DNA of 64,000 nt from Marasmitruncus massiliensis (GCF_900186535.1 NZ_FYDE01000005.1:1278895-1342894); one strand, 5' to 3'. Positions 1 through 8,498 are shown, numbered from the stretch's first letter. The notes: generated by a model not told the origin, from the sequence alone. Numbers and translations are program-made.

Positions 1-175
1 AGAAAAGGTCCTGCGCCTCCGCTTTGGTCTGGAAGACGGCCGCAGCCGTACACTGGAAGAGGTGGGCAAGGAATTTAATGTAACCCGTGAGCGCATCCGT
101 CAGATCGAAGCGAAAGCGCTCCGCAAGCTGCGGCACCCCTCCCGCAGTAAAAAATTAAAAGATTTTTTGGATTAA
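1..175 (+). CDS. rpoD: RNA polymerase sigma factor RpoD/SigA, C-terminal end (partial)
   Basis: The reading frame enters from the left edge and ends at the TAA at 173-175. The 57 visible residues are region 4 of a primary sigma-70 factor: the helix-turn-helix with [20 protein letters not shown], followed by [20 protein letters not shown]. This part binds the -35 element and the beta flap. The HPSRSKKL ending is typical of housekeeping SigA rather than alternative sigma factors. The gene is followed by its own terminator, so the next gene is a separate unit. The 5' part lies outside the window. Confidence 0.95.
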   Translation, partial: EKVLRLRFGLEDGRSRTLEEVGKEFNVTRERIRQIEAKALRKLRHPSRSKKLKDFLD

Positions 176-185
176 TCAGCATTTA

Positions 186-208
186 GGGCGGCTCGAAGCC
201 GCCCTTTT
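186..208 (+). terminator. Intrinsic terminator after rpoD
   Basis: GGGCGGC pairs with GCCGCCC around a CGAA-type loop and is followed by TTTT. It lies 10 bases after the rpoD stop codon. Confidence 0.85.
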
Positions 209-220
209 ATCTGGTTATGC

Positions 221-249
221 TTGACAAACCGCGGAATTTGCAATATACT
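221..249 (+). promoter_or_regulatory. Sigma-A promoter of the Rrf2 gene
   Basis: TTGACA at 221-226 and TATACT at 244-249 are separated by exactly 17 bases. The AT-rich sequence just downstream (250-270) would be a natural place for autoregulatory Rrf2 binding, although I cannot define an operator. Confidence 0.8.
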
Positions 250-296
250 TTAAGTAGATTTAAATGGTATACATTCCGCCAAAGGAGACTTCCGAT

Positions 297-692
297 ATGC
301 ATATTACACTGGAAGCTGATTATGCTGTACGCATTGTGAACTGTCTTTCAAAAAATCAAACCCGTATGGATGCCAAAAACATTGCAGCCTGCACAGGCGT
401 GACGCTTCGGTTCTCTCTGAAGATTCTGCGTAAACTTGTGGCGGAAGGAATCGTGCGCTCTTACAAGGGCACACAGGGCGGCTATGAGCTTGCCAAACCC
501 GCCGGCGAGATTTCACTGGGCGAAGTGATCGAAGTGGTGGAAGGGCCGATCACCATCAGCAGGTGTGTGGGGGCTTCTGCCGATTTCCAGTGCAGCCGTG
601 TCGAAGAGACCGAATGCCGGTTTAACCGGACCTATGGCGAAGTCGCAAAACTGGTCCGTGAAAAGTTATATGCCGTTCACTTTGAACAGTAG
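297..692 (+). CDS. Rrf2 family transcriptional regulator
   Basis: This 131-residue protein starts at ATG 297, about 10 bases after AAAGGAGA; an in-frame upstream start at 264 has no ribosome site. Residues 1-70 form the Rrf2 winged helix (ITLEADYAVR at the start, GTQGGYELAKP in the wing). Cysteines at 90, 99 and 107 match the three-Cys arrangement with which IscR/NsrR/RsrR-type members bind an iron-sulfur cluster, though the spacing (8 and 7 residues between them) is wider than in IscR. It probably senses redox state, iron-sulfur status or nitric oxide. No iron-sulfur assembly genes lie next to it, so the target is unknown. Confidence 0.85.
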   Translation: MHITLEADYAVRIVNCLSKNQTRMDAKNIAACTGVTLRFSLKILRKLVAEGIVRSYKGTQGGYELAKPAGEISLGEVIEVVEGPITISRCVGASADFQCSRVEETECRFNRTYGEVAKLVREKLYAVHFEQ

Positions 693-695
693 GAT

Positions 696-971
696 GTGGA
701 CGGAATGCTGACCGGTGTTATCATTGGCACAGGCACTGCGCTGCTGGACGCCTTTCTGTTCTGGTACGGTATCCGCAAGGCTGCGGGGCAGCGTGAAAGG
801 GCTTCCGCCATTGTGATGTCTGTTTTTGCTGCCCGGTATCTTCTGCTGGCTGCGGTGCTGGCTTTCGTCCTGACCGCGGGAAGGGGAAGCATCAATGCGG
901 TTGGCGTGATTCTTCCGATGATCGTGCAAAAAATCGTTTTGACAGTCCTTTCACTGTTTCCAAAGCGGTAG
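696..971 (+). CDS. Small membrane protein, AtpI-like
   Basis: A hydrophobic protein of 88-91 residues begins 3 bases after the Rrf2 gene (GTG 696 or ATG 705; the start is unresolved). Three or so membrane segments are visible: residues 4-24, a central segment around RYLLLAAVLAFVL, and a C-terminal one around ILPMIVQKIVLTVLSLF. The size and pattern recall ATP synthase subunit I/AtpI-like proteins, but no ATP synthase genes are in view, so this is a weak family guess. It is probably cotranscribed with the Rrf2 gene. Confidence 0.45.
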   Translation: MDGMLTGVIIGTGTALLDAFLFWYGIRKAAGQRERASAIVMSVFAARYLLLAAVLAFVLTAGRGSINAVGVILPMIVQKIVLTVLSLFPKR

Positions 972-974
972 ATA

Positions 975-1015
975 AAAACAGCCGTTTCCGTTATATAACG
1001 GAAACGGCTGTTTTT
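975..1015. terminator. Bidirectional terminator
   Basis: A long perfect stem (ACAGCCGTTTCCGTTA with its complement) is flanked by A5 on the left and T5 on the right. It serves the AtpI-like gene on the plus strand and the gene ending at 1014 on the minus strand. Confidence 0.9.
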
Positions 1016-1583
1016 AATAATCGATTATGACAAAGTCCCCGAAGTTATTGGGATCGGTCAGCGGATGGCTGAAATCCGCCGGATAAAAGCTGCCCATATG
1101 AGGGCGCGCTGAATTGTCGCACAGTTTATAGAGATTACCGCGAAAGGTCTGGTCTTTTGCGACCACGAGATTGGGAAACAGGGTTTTCAGAGATTTGATG
1201 GGCAAAAAAATGTTGCCTCCCCAATAAACGCCCTGAAGGTCCTCCCCCGTAAAATGATGGACGGTCGCGCCGTCAACCAGATTACCGCCGGAAGGAGCGA
1301 AGCATTTCGCGGAGAAGCGCCCGTCCGCATAAAGTTCCAGAGACAGGCAGGCCGATTCATAGAGCGGCGTCAGGTTAAAAACCGCGGTCATCCGGCTTTC
1401 GGAAAGCGGCGACGCCTCAAAAGCAAGGAGCTGAAGGTGCATGCCGTCTCCGGCAAAGCAGATACGGGCCTGCGAATAGGGCTTATAATCCCGCTTTTCC
1501 AAAGGGAAATCGGTCAGCTTTGCCACATGAAGCGTTTCATAATCTACCGCGCCCTGAAATAGTTTCACTTTAAATGCCATCAT
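1014..1583 (-). CDS. Hypothetical protein, possible carbohydrate-binding (CBM9/DOMON-like) fold
   Basis: A soluble protein of 189 residues without signal peptide or membrane segment. Its start overlaps the stop of the upstream gene (TGATG), so the two are translationally coupled. The sequence is rich in beta-type stretches, with a C-terminal half containing WGGNIFLPIKSL and FRGNLYKL, which loosely resembles the CBM9-like 'carbohydrate-binding family 9-like' proteins found beside glycoside-hydrolase-like genes. That assignment rests on pattern impression only. The neighbour is a putative glycoside hydrolase, which fits a role in sugar or cell-envelope metabolism. Confidence 0.4.
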   Translation of the reverse strand: MMAFKVKLFQGAVDYETLHVAKLTDFPLEKRDYKPYSQARICFAGDGMHLQLLAFEASPLSESRMTAVFNLTPLYESACLSLELYADGRFSAKCFAPSGGNLVDGATVHHFTGEDLQGVYWGGNIFLPIKSLKTLFPNLVVAKDQTFRGNLYKLCDNSARPHMGSFYPADFSHPLTDPNNFGDFVIIDY

Positions 1584-2839
1584 CAGCTTGCCTCCTGGTT
1601 CGGGTAATTGCCGTCGGGACTGTAAAAAATATAGTTTTGGATGCCGTTGTCGGTCAACGCCGCAATCTGATCTTCCATATCTTGAGCGGTATAGGCCTTA
1701 TTATGCGCGAATTGCCCTTCCGCGGTGTAACCCTGTAATACCGCGATCACTTCTTTTCCGGAAAGACCGGGAGAAAGTGTCTTTAAAAGGGTATCCACCG
1801 TCTGGCGCGGGTTGAGCAGCGGCTCTGTGACGGTAAAGCGGTCCTGCGTAAATCCGTCGCCAAACTGTACCGGCATTGCATCTACCAATACGGCGCTGTT
1901 GGCCAGCGCAAGCGGGTTCTGATCGCCGTAGTGACTATTTTCGGTACCTAAGGCGGCGGGGCCGCCGGTATAGACCCAGAGCTTTCCGCCGGCCGTGGCG
2001 ATGCGTTCCTCTGCGGCGTCAATAAACGCGGCAAGCGCGTCAGATTTCGGCTGTGTCACGTTGCCGTAACTGGCAAGGTTGAGGCTGTATCCGGAAGGAA
2101 AGCAGACGTTGGTATAAACAATTGCCGAAACCCCCATCCCGACAGCCTCTTCCGCAAGGCCGATCACGTAATCCTGTGCGGAAACGGAATAAGGATTCAG
2201 CCAGGGCTTGCCGCCGCGGGCCGGGTCGTCGTCGTTCCAGAGAATCTCGGTGTTTCCATATCTGACACCCGCATCCTTGATTTTGGAGGCGGCCAGCGGG
2301 TCCCTGAAAGCGCTGATGCGCCCAATGGGGGTGAGCCCTTTCGCAGTTATTTTGCCGCAGACCATGCTTAAATCGTACGACTGCGGGGCAAGTGTGGCGT
2401 TCTCTACAAACGAGCGGTAGAGAACATTGCCCGCGTCATCCTTCAAGTCGAAATAGACGGCGTTAAATTTGCCGGTATCAATCGAGGAAAGCGCCGCGTC
2501 CAAGCTGCTCACATCGGCAATGATGCCGGCAGGCAGATAGATACCGTGGAGAGTATCGGAGGAAGGCTGACCGGGCTTGGCCGGTTCCTGCGCGGCAGTC
2601 TCATCGCTTTCCTCGGGCGGCTGGGACGACTCCGGCACCGAAGAGGAATCGGCAGGCTGAAACGCGCTTTGCGCCTGGCCCTCCAGATAATCCATGACAG
2701 GGCCGTAGGCGCTCCACCCAATAAAGCCTAAAATAAAGACGGCGGCACAGATAGAGATCATATGAAGTGCACGGGAAGCCGGAGAGCGGCCTCCCCGGTA
2801 AATGCGGTTATAGCGTTTGACTTTGAACCCCTTTGCCAT
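1583..2839 (-). CDS. Membrane-anchored putative glycoside hydrolase (DUF4015-like)
   Basis: The 418-residue protein has a basic N-terminus (residues 1-25), one membrane segment near 30-48, then a Ser/Pro/Glu-rich linker to about residue 95. The extracellular part begins GIYLPAGIIADVSSLDAALS and continues FNAVYFDLKDDAGNV, the beta-strand pattern of the (beta/alpha)8 'putative glycosyl hydrolase' family DUF4015. A later IVYTNVCFPSGYS segment would carry substrate-binding positions. It probably acts on a cell-envelope polysaccharide outside the membrane. It lies 84 bases after rnfA with no T-run terminator between, so it may be read through from the rnf-like operon. Confidence 0.65.
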   Translation of the reverse strand: MAKGFKVKRYNRIYRGGRSPASRALHMISICAAVFILGFIGWSAYGPVMDYLEGQAQSAFQPADSSSVPESSQPPEESDETAAQEPAKPGQPSSDTLHGIYLPAGIIADVSSLDAALSSIDTGKFNAVYFDLKDDAGNVLYRSFVENATLAPQSYDLSMVCGKITAKGLTPIGRISAFRDPLAASKIKDAGVRYGNTEILWNDDDPARGGKPWLNPYSVSAQDYVIGLAEEAVGMGVSAIVYTNVCFPSGYSLNLASYGNVTQPKSDALAAFIDAAEERIATAGGKLWVYTGGPAALGTENSHYGDQNPLALANSAVLVDAMPVQFGDGFTQDRFTVTEPLLNPRQTVDTLLKTLSPGLSGKEVIAVLQGYTAEGQFAHNKAYTAQDMEDQIAALTDNGIQNYIFYSPDGNYPNQEAS

Positions 2840-2923
2840 TGATACACCACCAATACAAAATTTCTGGGCCTGCCGGGCTGCGCCCGGTTCCGTCTATGAT
2901 ACAGGCATGTATGTCAGGTTTTG

Positions 2924-3529
2924 TCAGGTTGGAAGCTGATGTCCAATCAGCCCGTAAACCGCAAGGGAAAAGATGCCGATATAAAGAAGCATGATCGGAA
3001 GCCCGCGGAAGGAACGCGGCACATCCGAAAGAGCCAGCCTGCGCTTGCCTTCAAAGACCAGCAGAAACGCCAGCGTACAGCCGATCCCGGAGCCCAGCGC
3101 GAACCCCAGTGTTTTAACAAAGCCGTAACTTTCACTGAAAGCAATCAGCATAGAGCCGACGGCGGCGCTGTTAAAACTGGCGGAAAATACGACCTGGCGC
3201 AGATAATAATGAAGCCGCGGCAGATAGGCCCTCGTCAGCAAAAACAGTATTGCAAAGACAGCACAAAGGCAGACCATCACCAACAGATAGCGCAGGTGCA
3301 GGCGGCCTTCCGATAAGGACTCCTTTTCACGGAGCAGGTTGTTGAGCGGCCATGCCAGCAGGGAAGATACCAGAGTAACGAAACTCAGCGTTGCGCCGTA
3401 CAACAGGATTTTCCGGGGAGAGGAAAGTGTCAGCGCGTTTTTGTTCGCCCCCAGCCCGCGGGTAAACACCGCGTTTTGCAGGACGATTGCCGTAAGCATA
3501 ACAACCAAAAATTCTTGAATCACATTCAT
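2924..3529 (-). CDS. rnfA: RnfA-like membrane subunit, lacking cluster cysteines
   Basis: A 201-residue polytopic protein (about six membrane segments) with the RnfA/NqrE layout: N-terminal LVVMLTAIVLQNAVFTRGLG, and the second half SFNSAAVGSMLIAFSESYGF then GFALGSGIGCTLA. In standard RnfA the first segment reads like LGLCPFLGV and the fourth INCAVLG; these two cysteines hold half of a membrane [2Fe-2S] cluster. Here the matching positions read RGLGANKNAL and FNSAAVG, with no Cys. The family membership is seen in the topology and flanking motifs; loss of cofactor is my inference. It is the last gene of the C-D-E-A cluster, 30 bases after rnfE. Confidence 0.75.
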   Translation of the reverse strand: MNVIQEFLVVMLTAIVLQNAVFTRGLGANKNALTLSSPRKILLYGATLSFVTLVSSLLAWPLNNLLREKESLSEGRLHLRYLLVMVCLCAVFAILFLLTRAYLPRLHYYLRQVVFSASFNSAAVGSMLIAFSESYGFVKTLGFALGSGIGCTLAFLLVFEGKRRLALSDVPRSFRGLPIMLLYIGIFSLAVYGLIGHQLPT

Positions 3530-3559
3530 ATACAGGCCTCCATACGGGAAGGTTCATTT

Positions 3560-4228
3560 TTACAACGGTGCGGTTCCTTCCGCATGACGACTGAGACGGC
3601 GGTAGGTCAGACAGAGCAGAAAGCGTTTTACGAAGCGGAAGAAAGCGCTGAAAAAAGCGGTCAGGATAAAACCGGAGAATGCAACCTGCAAACCGGACAG
3701 CCGAACCGGCAGCTGTACGGAAATTCCCCAAAGGGTGCCGCTGCCGAAATATTCCCGTAAAGCAGCAATCAGGCAGAGCGCGAGACAAAAGCCGATGCTG
3801 TAGGTAACGGCGTCCGTCAGAGCCATGATTGTGGGAGAGAAATTTTTCTCCGAATAGCGCAGACACAGCATCTGCAAAACCGCGTTGACGGCGACAATGG
3901 GGATATAAATACCAAGCGAGTCGCCGATTTCCGGGGAAATCGGCTGTATCAGGGGAATCGAAGCGATTACAAGCGCCATGGCAAACAGCGAATAGACCAT
4001 CATGGAAAGCCACCGCGGCAGGTATTTGCCTGTCAGGGAGGCCAAAAGCACAGTCGGGATCAGGACACAGGCGAAAATGATCGACAGCGCAACCGCATTT
4101 TTCAAATTCGTAGTGATCATGATGGCAAAAGGCAGTGCCAGCCCCTTTACAAATACCGGGTTTTTGGAAAAAATTCCTTCAAGCCAGCGACTATGCTTTT
4201 TGCGCTCTCTTAGCTTTTCTAACTTCAA
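3560..4228 (-). CDS. rnfE: RnfE-like membrane subunit, lacking cluster cysteines
   Basis: The 222-residue protein begins with a basic stretch and then NPVFVKGLALPFAIMITTNL, equivalent to the NPVxVxxLGLCPxLAVT segment of RnfE/NqrD but without the cysteine. The second diagnostic segment, IVxNCxILGRA in the family, reads IPIVAVNAVLQMLCLRYSE here, again with Ala in the Cys position. About six membrane segments are present. The start overlaps the 3' end of rnfD by 38 bases; no other in-frame Met precedes the conserved region. It should pair with RnfA as the pseudo-symmetric membrane core. Confidence 0.75.
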   Translation of the reverse strand: MKLEKLRERKKHSRWLEGIFSKNPVFVKGLALPFAIMITTNLKNAVALSIIFACVLIPTVLLASLTGKYLPRWLSMMVYSLFAMALVIASIPLIQPISPEIGDSLGIYIPIVAVNAVLQMLCLRYSEKNFSPTIMALTDAVTYSIGFCLALCLIAALREYFGSGTLWGISVQLPVRLSGLQVAFSGFILTAFFSAFFRFVKRFLLCLTYRRLSRHAEGTAPL

Positions 4229-5228
4229 GGTTTTTCCTCCTTATCATCCGATGAATGGATTCATTGTAACGGTCGATAACCGGCGCAAAAACATTTGCAA
4301 ACAATACCGCAAAACTCATGCTTTCCTCAAATCCGCCGAAATAGCGGAACAGCATCGTGATAATCCCTGTGAAAATCCCGTAAATAACCAGGGAAGTATC
4401 CCGCTTGGGGCTGGTCGCCGGGTCGGTAATCATAAAGACCGCACCGAACAGCAGCATTCCAGACATCATCTCGTAAAGCAGCGACTGAATGCCGTTTGTA
4501 CCGATACGCGGAAACAGGAACGCCATGAAAGCGCAGGATGCCAGATAGGGGATAGGCAGCTGCCAGCGGATGGTCCGGCGGAACAGCAGATAAATCAGGC
4601 AGGTGAGCAAAACCAGAATATTGGTGGCGCCCATGGGTCCGGGATAGTTGCCCAGAATCATTTCCGTAATATCGTTCGTCGGGGTTCCCCCCAGCTTTAA
4701 AACAAAGGCGGGATTCTGGAACAGCTTGATAACGGTATCTCCGTAAACGAAAGCCTGCAGTTTGTAGGAAAAGGTTCCCGCGACATCCAACGCCGCAAAA
4801 GGCATAGGATACATGAATACCTGCAGCGGCCAGCAGATGGCGGCAAAGGAAAAGCCTGCTGCCGCCGGATTAAACACATTGTTTCCGGTTCCGCCAAACG
4901 GATGCTTCACAACAACGATTGCAAACAGTACGGCTGCGGCTACCACATAATAGGAAACCGTGGCGGGCATCGCCAGCGCGATGATCAGGCCCGTGATCAC
5001 GGGTGAAAGGTCGCGGACATTTGCTTTTTTTCCGCGAAGGAAGGAACAGAGAACATCGCTGACAACCGCAACAGCAACGGAAAATCCACAGACTGCCAGT
5101 GCACGCAGCCCATAAAAAAGATAGGCCAGAGCACAAAGCACCAGAAGCAGAATCACAACGTCCAGCATCAGCGTCGTGTTGGTATCCTGAAAACGGATAT
5201 GCGGGGCGGGCCGCTTGTCCAACTTCAT
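4191..5228 (-). CDS. rnfD: RnfD-like membrane subunit
   Basis: This 345-residue protein starts APHIRFQDTNTTLMLDVVI, the RnfD/NqrB signature start (SPHIRSKDST-like), and carries VTGLIIALAMPATVSYY followed by VKHPFGGTGNNVFNPAAAGF, close to the family pattern. About ten membrane segments are visible. The covalent-FMN motif SGATPL expected in the middle is not recognisable; the nearest text is DVAGTFSY. The ATG overlaps the rnfC stop (ATGA). Substrate channel and ion role are unknown in the absence of the flavin site. Confidence 0.8.
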   Translation of the reverse strand: MKLDKRPAPHIRFQDTNTTLMLDVVILLLVLCALAYLFYGLRALAVCGFSVAVAVVSDVLCSFLRGKKANVRDLSPVITGLIIALAMPATVSYYVVAAAVLFAIVVVKHPFGGTGNNVFNPAAAGFSFAAICWPLQVFMYPMPFAALDVAGTFSYKLQAFVYGDTVIKLFQNPAFVLKLGGTPTNDITEMILGNYPGPMGATNILVLLTCLIYLLFRRTIRWQLPIPYLASCAFMAFLFPRIGTNGIQSLLYEMMSGMLLFGAVFMITDPATSPKRDTSLVIYGIFTGIITMLFRYFGGFEESMSFAVLFANVFAPVIDRYNESIHRMIRRKNLEVRKAKRAQKA

Positions 5229-6925
5229 TTCGCATCCCCCCCGTGATTGTCAGTATCATTTTTATGCCATCCATGCAGGTCATCCTGTTCAGCGTCGGAT
5301 ACTTCCGCCGCTTGCTCAAGCTCTTCCGTCTGAGAAAGCACAGTTAATTCTTCCAGCCCGGGATCAGGCTCCTTTTCCTCAACCAGCTGTACAATGGCCT
5401 CATCCGCCTTTTCAAGCAGCGATTCCAAAACCCCCTGGGATTCGGCCTCCATCGGAATCTCAGCGGCTTCGCCGGTATCCGGCTCTTCCGCAGATTCTGA
5501 ATTTTGCTCACCCGAAGCATCTTCAGAAAATTCCGGACGATCATCGGTGCTGCCGATCTGCACAATTTCAAAAGCAGCTGCCGCGTCGGCAGTCTTGTCC
5601 GCTGCGGTTTCCGGAAGATTGACGGAAACGCCGGCCATTACAGTTTCAGCTTCGCTGGAAGCTTGCGTGTTTTCAGCCTCCGCATTTTGAATCGGCGCTG
5701 TCTCTGCTGGAATGCGCATGCTTTCTTTCAGCGCCTGTTTCTCGGCCCGTTTTGCGGCAGCTTCTTCCTTGCGGCGGGCCTTCCCGGCAGCTTTTTCCGC
5801 TTTACAGGCGTAATAGCTGCCCATATAAAGCTCAAATGTGTCTTTTTCCCGCTTCTTCTGAGCGACCGACGCGGCACGCATGGAACCGCTCATGCGCCGG
5901 AATTCCTGTGCGCTTTCGCGGATTGTTTCACATAGATCCAGTTTGGCGGGACACATATAGCTGCAGGTGTTACAGCCGATACACATCTGCGCGTCCAGCT
6001 TCCGGAAATCCTGATAGCGCTTCAGACGGGCGCTGCGGTACAGCAGATAAGGATTCAGCCCTTCGGGACAGACATGTACGCACCGGGAGCACCCGATGCA
6101 CTGAAAATCATAATCCTTAGCCTTGTCCCGGAAGGCGAGAATGGCACGCGTCACAGGGGTAACAACCGTACATTCGGTATCAATGACACTGATGCCGGTC
6201 ATGGAACCCCCGATCACAACACGGGCGGGGTCATGGATCAGGCCGCAGCGTTCCAGTGTTTGAGCGATCGTCATTCCAAGAGAAATTTCCAGATTGGTGG
6301 GGTTGCCGACACAGTCGCCCGCCACTGTGATAAACGCAGTGGTCTGGGGCTTATTGAAATAGACTGCGCGCGCCAAAAAAATGAGCGCGCCCACCCCGAT
6401 CATTAAAGTAGAAGCATTGGCGGCAAACGTTTTGGACGCCTGGTATTCCGCAGGGTAACGGCCCCGGATGCGCTGCACGCCAAACTCCTCTATCTTTTTG
6501 GGGATCTTCACCTCAAGATCCGCCAGATTTTTGTATACGGCGAAAAAAGCTTCCTGCGCGCCGCAGGCGCGCTGCGCCAGCCGGAGGCCTTCCGCGCAAA
6601 GCCGCTGATTTTGCAGCAGCGGATTCAGCTGGCTTGATATGTAAGGCTCATCGTCGATCGCATCCGCCACAAGAACCTGCGGTTTGCGGTGGCGCGCGGC
6701 CGCGAGCTTGTCCGCGAGCAGCCTGCCGTCCCGCTCGTCCACAATGCGGGCCTGCCTGGCAATGGACAGCAGATCGTCATGAGTCAGTTCGTCAAAGTTG
6801 GCCGGCGGCTTGCGGTCCATTGTGGCACCAAGCGTATCGGCATTGAAAAACTCCCGCAGCTCCCGGGAAAAAGCGGGTTCTTTCAGTTGCTGGAGCAAAA
6901 TGCCTTTATAAAAAAATCCTGCCAT
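5225..6925 (-). CDS. rnfC: RnfC-like iron-sulfur subunit with shortened N-terminus and acidic tail
   Basis: The start is ATG 6925, six bases after CGGAGG. The 566-residue protein keeps the RnfC middle (DDEPY near 92, VAGDCVGNP near 201, GGSMTG at 239-244) and both [4Fe-4S] motifs: Cys 276/279/282/286 and 315/318/321/325. It lacks the usual N-terminal domain, and the Gly-rich NADH/FMN loop (GGAGFPT in the family) is replaced by DERDGRLL around residue 63. Residues 390-566 form a low-complexity tail, first Lys/Arg/Ala-rich, then strongly acidic. It opens the C-D-E-A operon; rnfG and rnfB are not in the cluster. Confidence 0.8.
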   Translation of the reverse strand: MAGFFYKGILLQQLKEPAFSRELREFFNADTLGATMDRKPPANFDELTHDDLLSIARQARIVDERDGRLLADKLAAARHRKPQVLVADAIDDEPYISSQLNPLLQNQRLCAEGLRLAQRACGAQEAFFAVYKNLADLEVKIPKKIEEFGVQRIRGRYPAEYQASKTFAANASTLMIGVGALIFLARAVYFNKPQTTAFITVAGDCVGNPTNLEISLGMTIAQTLERCGLIHDPARVVIGGSMTGISVIDTECTVVTPVTRAILAFRDKAKDYDFQCIGCSRCVHVCPEGLNPYLLYRSARLKRYQDFRKLDAQMCIGCNTCSYMCPAKLDLCETIRESAQEFRRMSGSMRAASVAQKKREKDTFELYMGSYYACKAEKAAGKARRKEEAAAKRAEKQALKESMRIPAETAPIQNAEAENTQASSEAETVMAGVSVNLPETAADKTADAAAAFEIVQIGSTDDRPEFSEDASGEQNSESAEEPDTGEAAEIPMEAESQGVLESLLEKADEAIVQLVEEKEPDPGLEELTVLSQTEELEQAAEVSDAEQDDLHGWHKNDTDNHGGDAK

Positions 6926-7011
6926 GGCAAACCTCCGATAATCAAAGAATGACAAAAATCATATAGTGGTAAAGTAGAACGAAGCTCTCTGAAAGCGAGG
7001 GAAAAACCGTA

Positions 7012-7581
7012 ATGAAAATCAGACAGCTTAATCCGCAACGCTATCAGGTTCTTCTGACGGGCGAAGAACTGCGGGAAAATTCTCTCACATTTGAGGGCAT
7101 TGACTGTGCTGGCAGGGAAACACAAGACCTCTTGCTTTCCCTGATGAAACAACTGGTCGCCAATGGATTTCAGCCCACAGAAAAAGTATTCATTGAAGTA
7201 TATCCCACAGAAGACGGCGGGTGTGTGATCTTTTTCTCCGCTTTGGACGCACCGGCCCAGAAACGCTGGAAGGTCCTCCGCCATGTATCGTCTCCCGTTA
7301 TTTATGCGTTTGACGATGTGGATGTACTGATCGTGGGCGCTGTGCAGTTGTTTCAACACTGTTCCCACCGAATTCTGAAAAGCGCGCTTTACCGCGTAAA
7401 AAATGGCTGGCGGCTGCTGATCTATCCTCTGGATACGCTTGAAAATGTTTCTTTGTCGCTGCTCGACGAGTATGCGCCGCGCTGCGGGGAGGGCATTCTG
7501 GCGGAAGCGTATCTAAGCGAGCATGCGCAGCTGCTGTTAAAAGAAAACGCCGTCGATTTCCTTTCAGCCTGCTTTGGATAG
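7012..7581 (+). CDS. mecA: MecA-like adaptor protein
   Basis: At 189 residues the protein has the two-part layout of MecA/YpbH adaptors that deliver substrates to the ClpCP protease. Residues 1-70 match the N-terminal substrate-binding pattern (MKIRQLNPQRYQVLLTGEEL, later NGFQPTEKVFIEVYPTEDGG). The C-terminal part has SSPVIYAFDDVDVLIVGA, typical of the ClpC-binding domain. It is transcribed divergently from rnfC and convergently with rpe. A weak hairpin (GAAGCG with CGCTTC, then TTTT) spans 7585-7615 and may end the transcript inside the 3' end of rpe. Confidence 0.7.
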   Translation: MKIRQLNPQRYQVLLTGEELRENSLTFEGIDCAGRETQDLLLSLMKQLVANGFQPTEKVFIEVYPTEDGGCVIFFSALDAPAQKRWKVLRHVSSPVIYAFDDVDVLIVGAVQLFQHCSHRILKSALYRVKNGWRLLIYPLDTLENVSLSLLDEYAPRCGEGILAEAYLSEHAQLLLKENAVDFLSACFG

Positions 7582-7600
7582 TAACGAAGCGAAAAAATGG

Positions 7601-8260
7601 CTACGCTTCTTTTGCGGCTTTGCGCAGGGCGGCGACGGCGTCGGTATAATCCGGTTTTCCGAACAAAGCGCTTCCGGCAACAAAAACATTTGCGCCGGCG
7701 CGTACAGTTTGTCCGATTGTATCGCAGTCGATCCCGCCGTCAACTTCAAGGTCGGGCGAAACACCAATCCGTTCGCATTCTTTGCGGATGGCAGAAATCT
7801 TGGGACACATGTCCGTCATAAATTTCTGGCCGCCAAAGCCGGGCTCAACTGTCATGACCAAAACCATGTCAACCTGACCAAGATATGGAAACACCGATTC
7901 GGCCAGCGTTTTCGGCTTCAGCGCTATACCGGCTTTTTTGTCTTTTGCTTTAATGGCATCAATCACTGCCTGCGGATTGCTGTCGCTTTCAATATGAAAA
8001 ACGATGAGGTCGGCCCCCGCGTCCGCAAACTGCGGAGCATAGGTCAGCGGGTTGGATATCATCAGGTGCACATCAAGCACAAGGTCTGTTTTTTTGCGCA
8101 GGGAAGCGACAACAGGAATTCCGATTGTAATATTGGGAACAAAGTGCCCGTCCATGACATCCACATGAATGAGCTCTGCTCCGGCCCGCTTCATGGCGGA
8201 AATCTCTGATTCAAGATTGGAAAAATCACTTGCAAGAATAGAAGGGGAAATCAAAAACAT
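7601..8260 (-). CDS. rpe: Ribulose-phosphate 3-epimerase
   Basis: Interconverts ribulose 5-phosphate and xylulose 5-phosphate in the pentose phosphate pathway. The 219-residue TIM barrel begins ISPSILASDFSNLESEI and carries the metal and catalytic motifs HVDVMDGHFVPNITIG, LDVHLMI, TVEPGFGGQKF and EVDGGI, with the two catalytic aspartates and two histidines in place. The start at 8260 follows GGAGG by ten bases; an upstream in-frame Met at 8281 has no ribosome site. It stands alone, so its control is not visible. Confidence 0.95.
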   Translation of the reverse strand: MFLISPSILASDFSNLESEISAMKRAGAELIHVDVMDGHFVPNITIGIPVVASLRKKTDLVLDVHLMISNPLTYAPQFADAGADLIVFHIESDSNPQAVIDAIKAKDKKAGIALKPKTLAESVFPYLGQVDMVLVMTVEPGFGGQKFMTDMCPKISAIRKECERIGVSPDLEVDGGIDCDTIGQTVRAGANVFVAGSALFGKPDYTDAVAALRKAAKEA

Positions 8261-8469
8261 AATCAAAAAGCCTCCAAACAAAATGGCGGCATTATCAGAA
8301 AATATACCGCATAATTAGACTCATATAGTATAGCGCAAACAGGCAATGATTGCAAGAAAATCCCCCTCTGCGAAGCAGAATTCACATGAGGTTCATGGAA
8401 TTTTAACACGTTTTCACGGCTATCTTTCTTTTTTCGGTATAAAATAGTTGTGAGAATTAGAAAATTCAC

Positions 8470-8498
8470 TTGACATCCGTATGTCAATTTGCTAAAAT
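8470..8498 (+). promoter_or_regulatory. Promoter of the first tRNA cluster
   Basis: TTGACA 8470-8475, 17-base spacer, TAAAAT 8493-8498; the first tRNA starts 21 bases further on. The 200 bases between rpe and this promoter (8262-8469) show no gene or obvious RNA. Confidence 0.8.
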
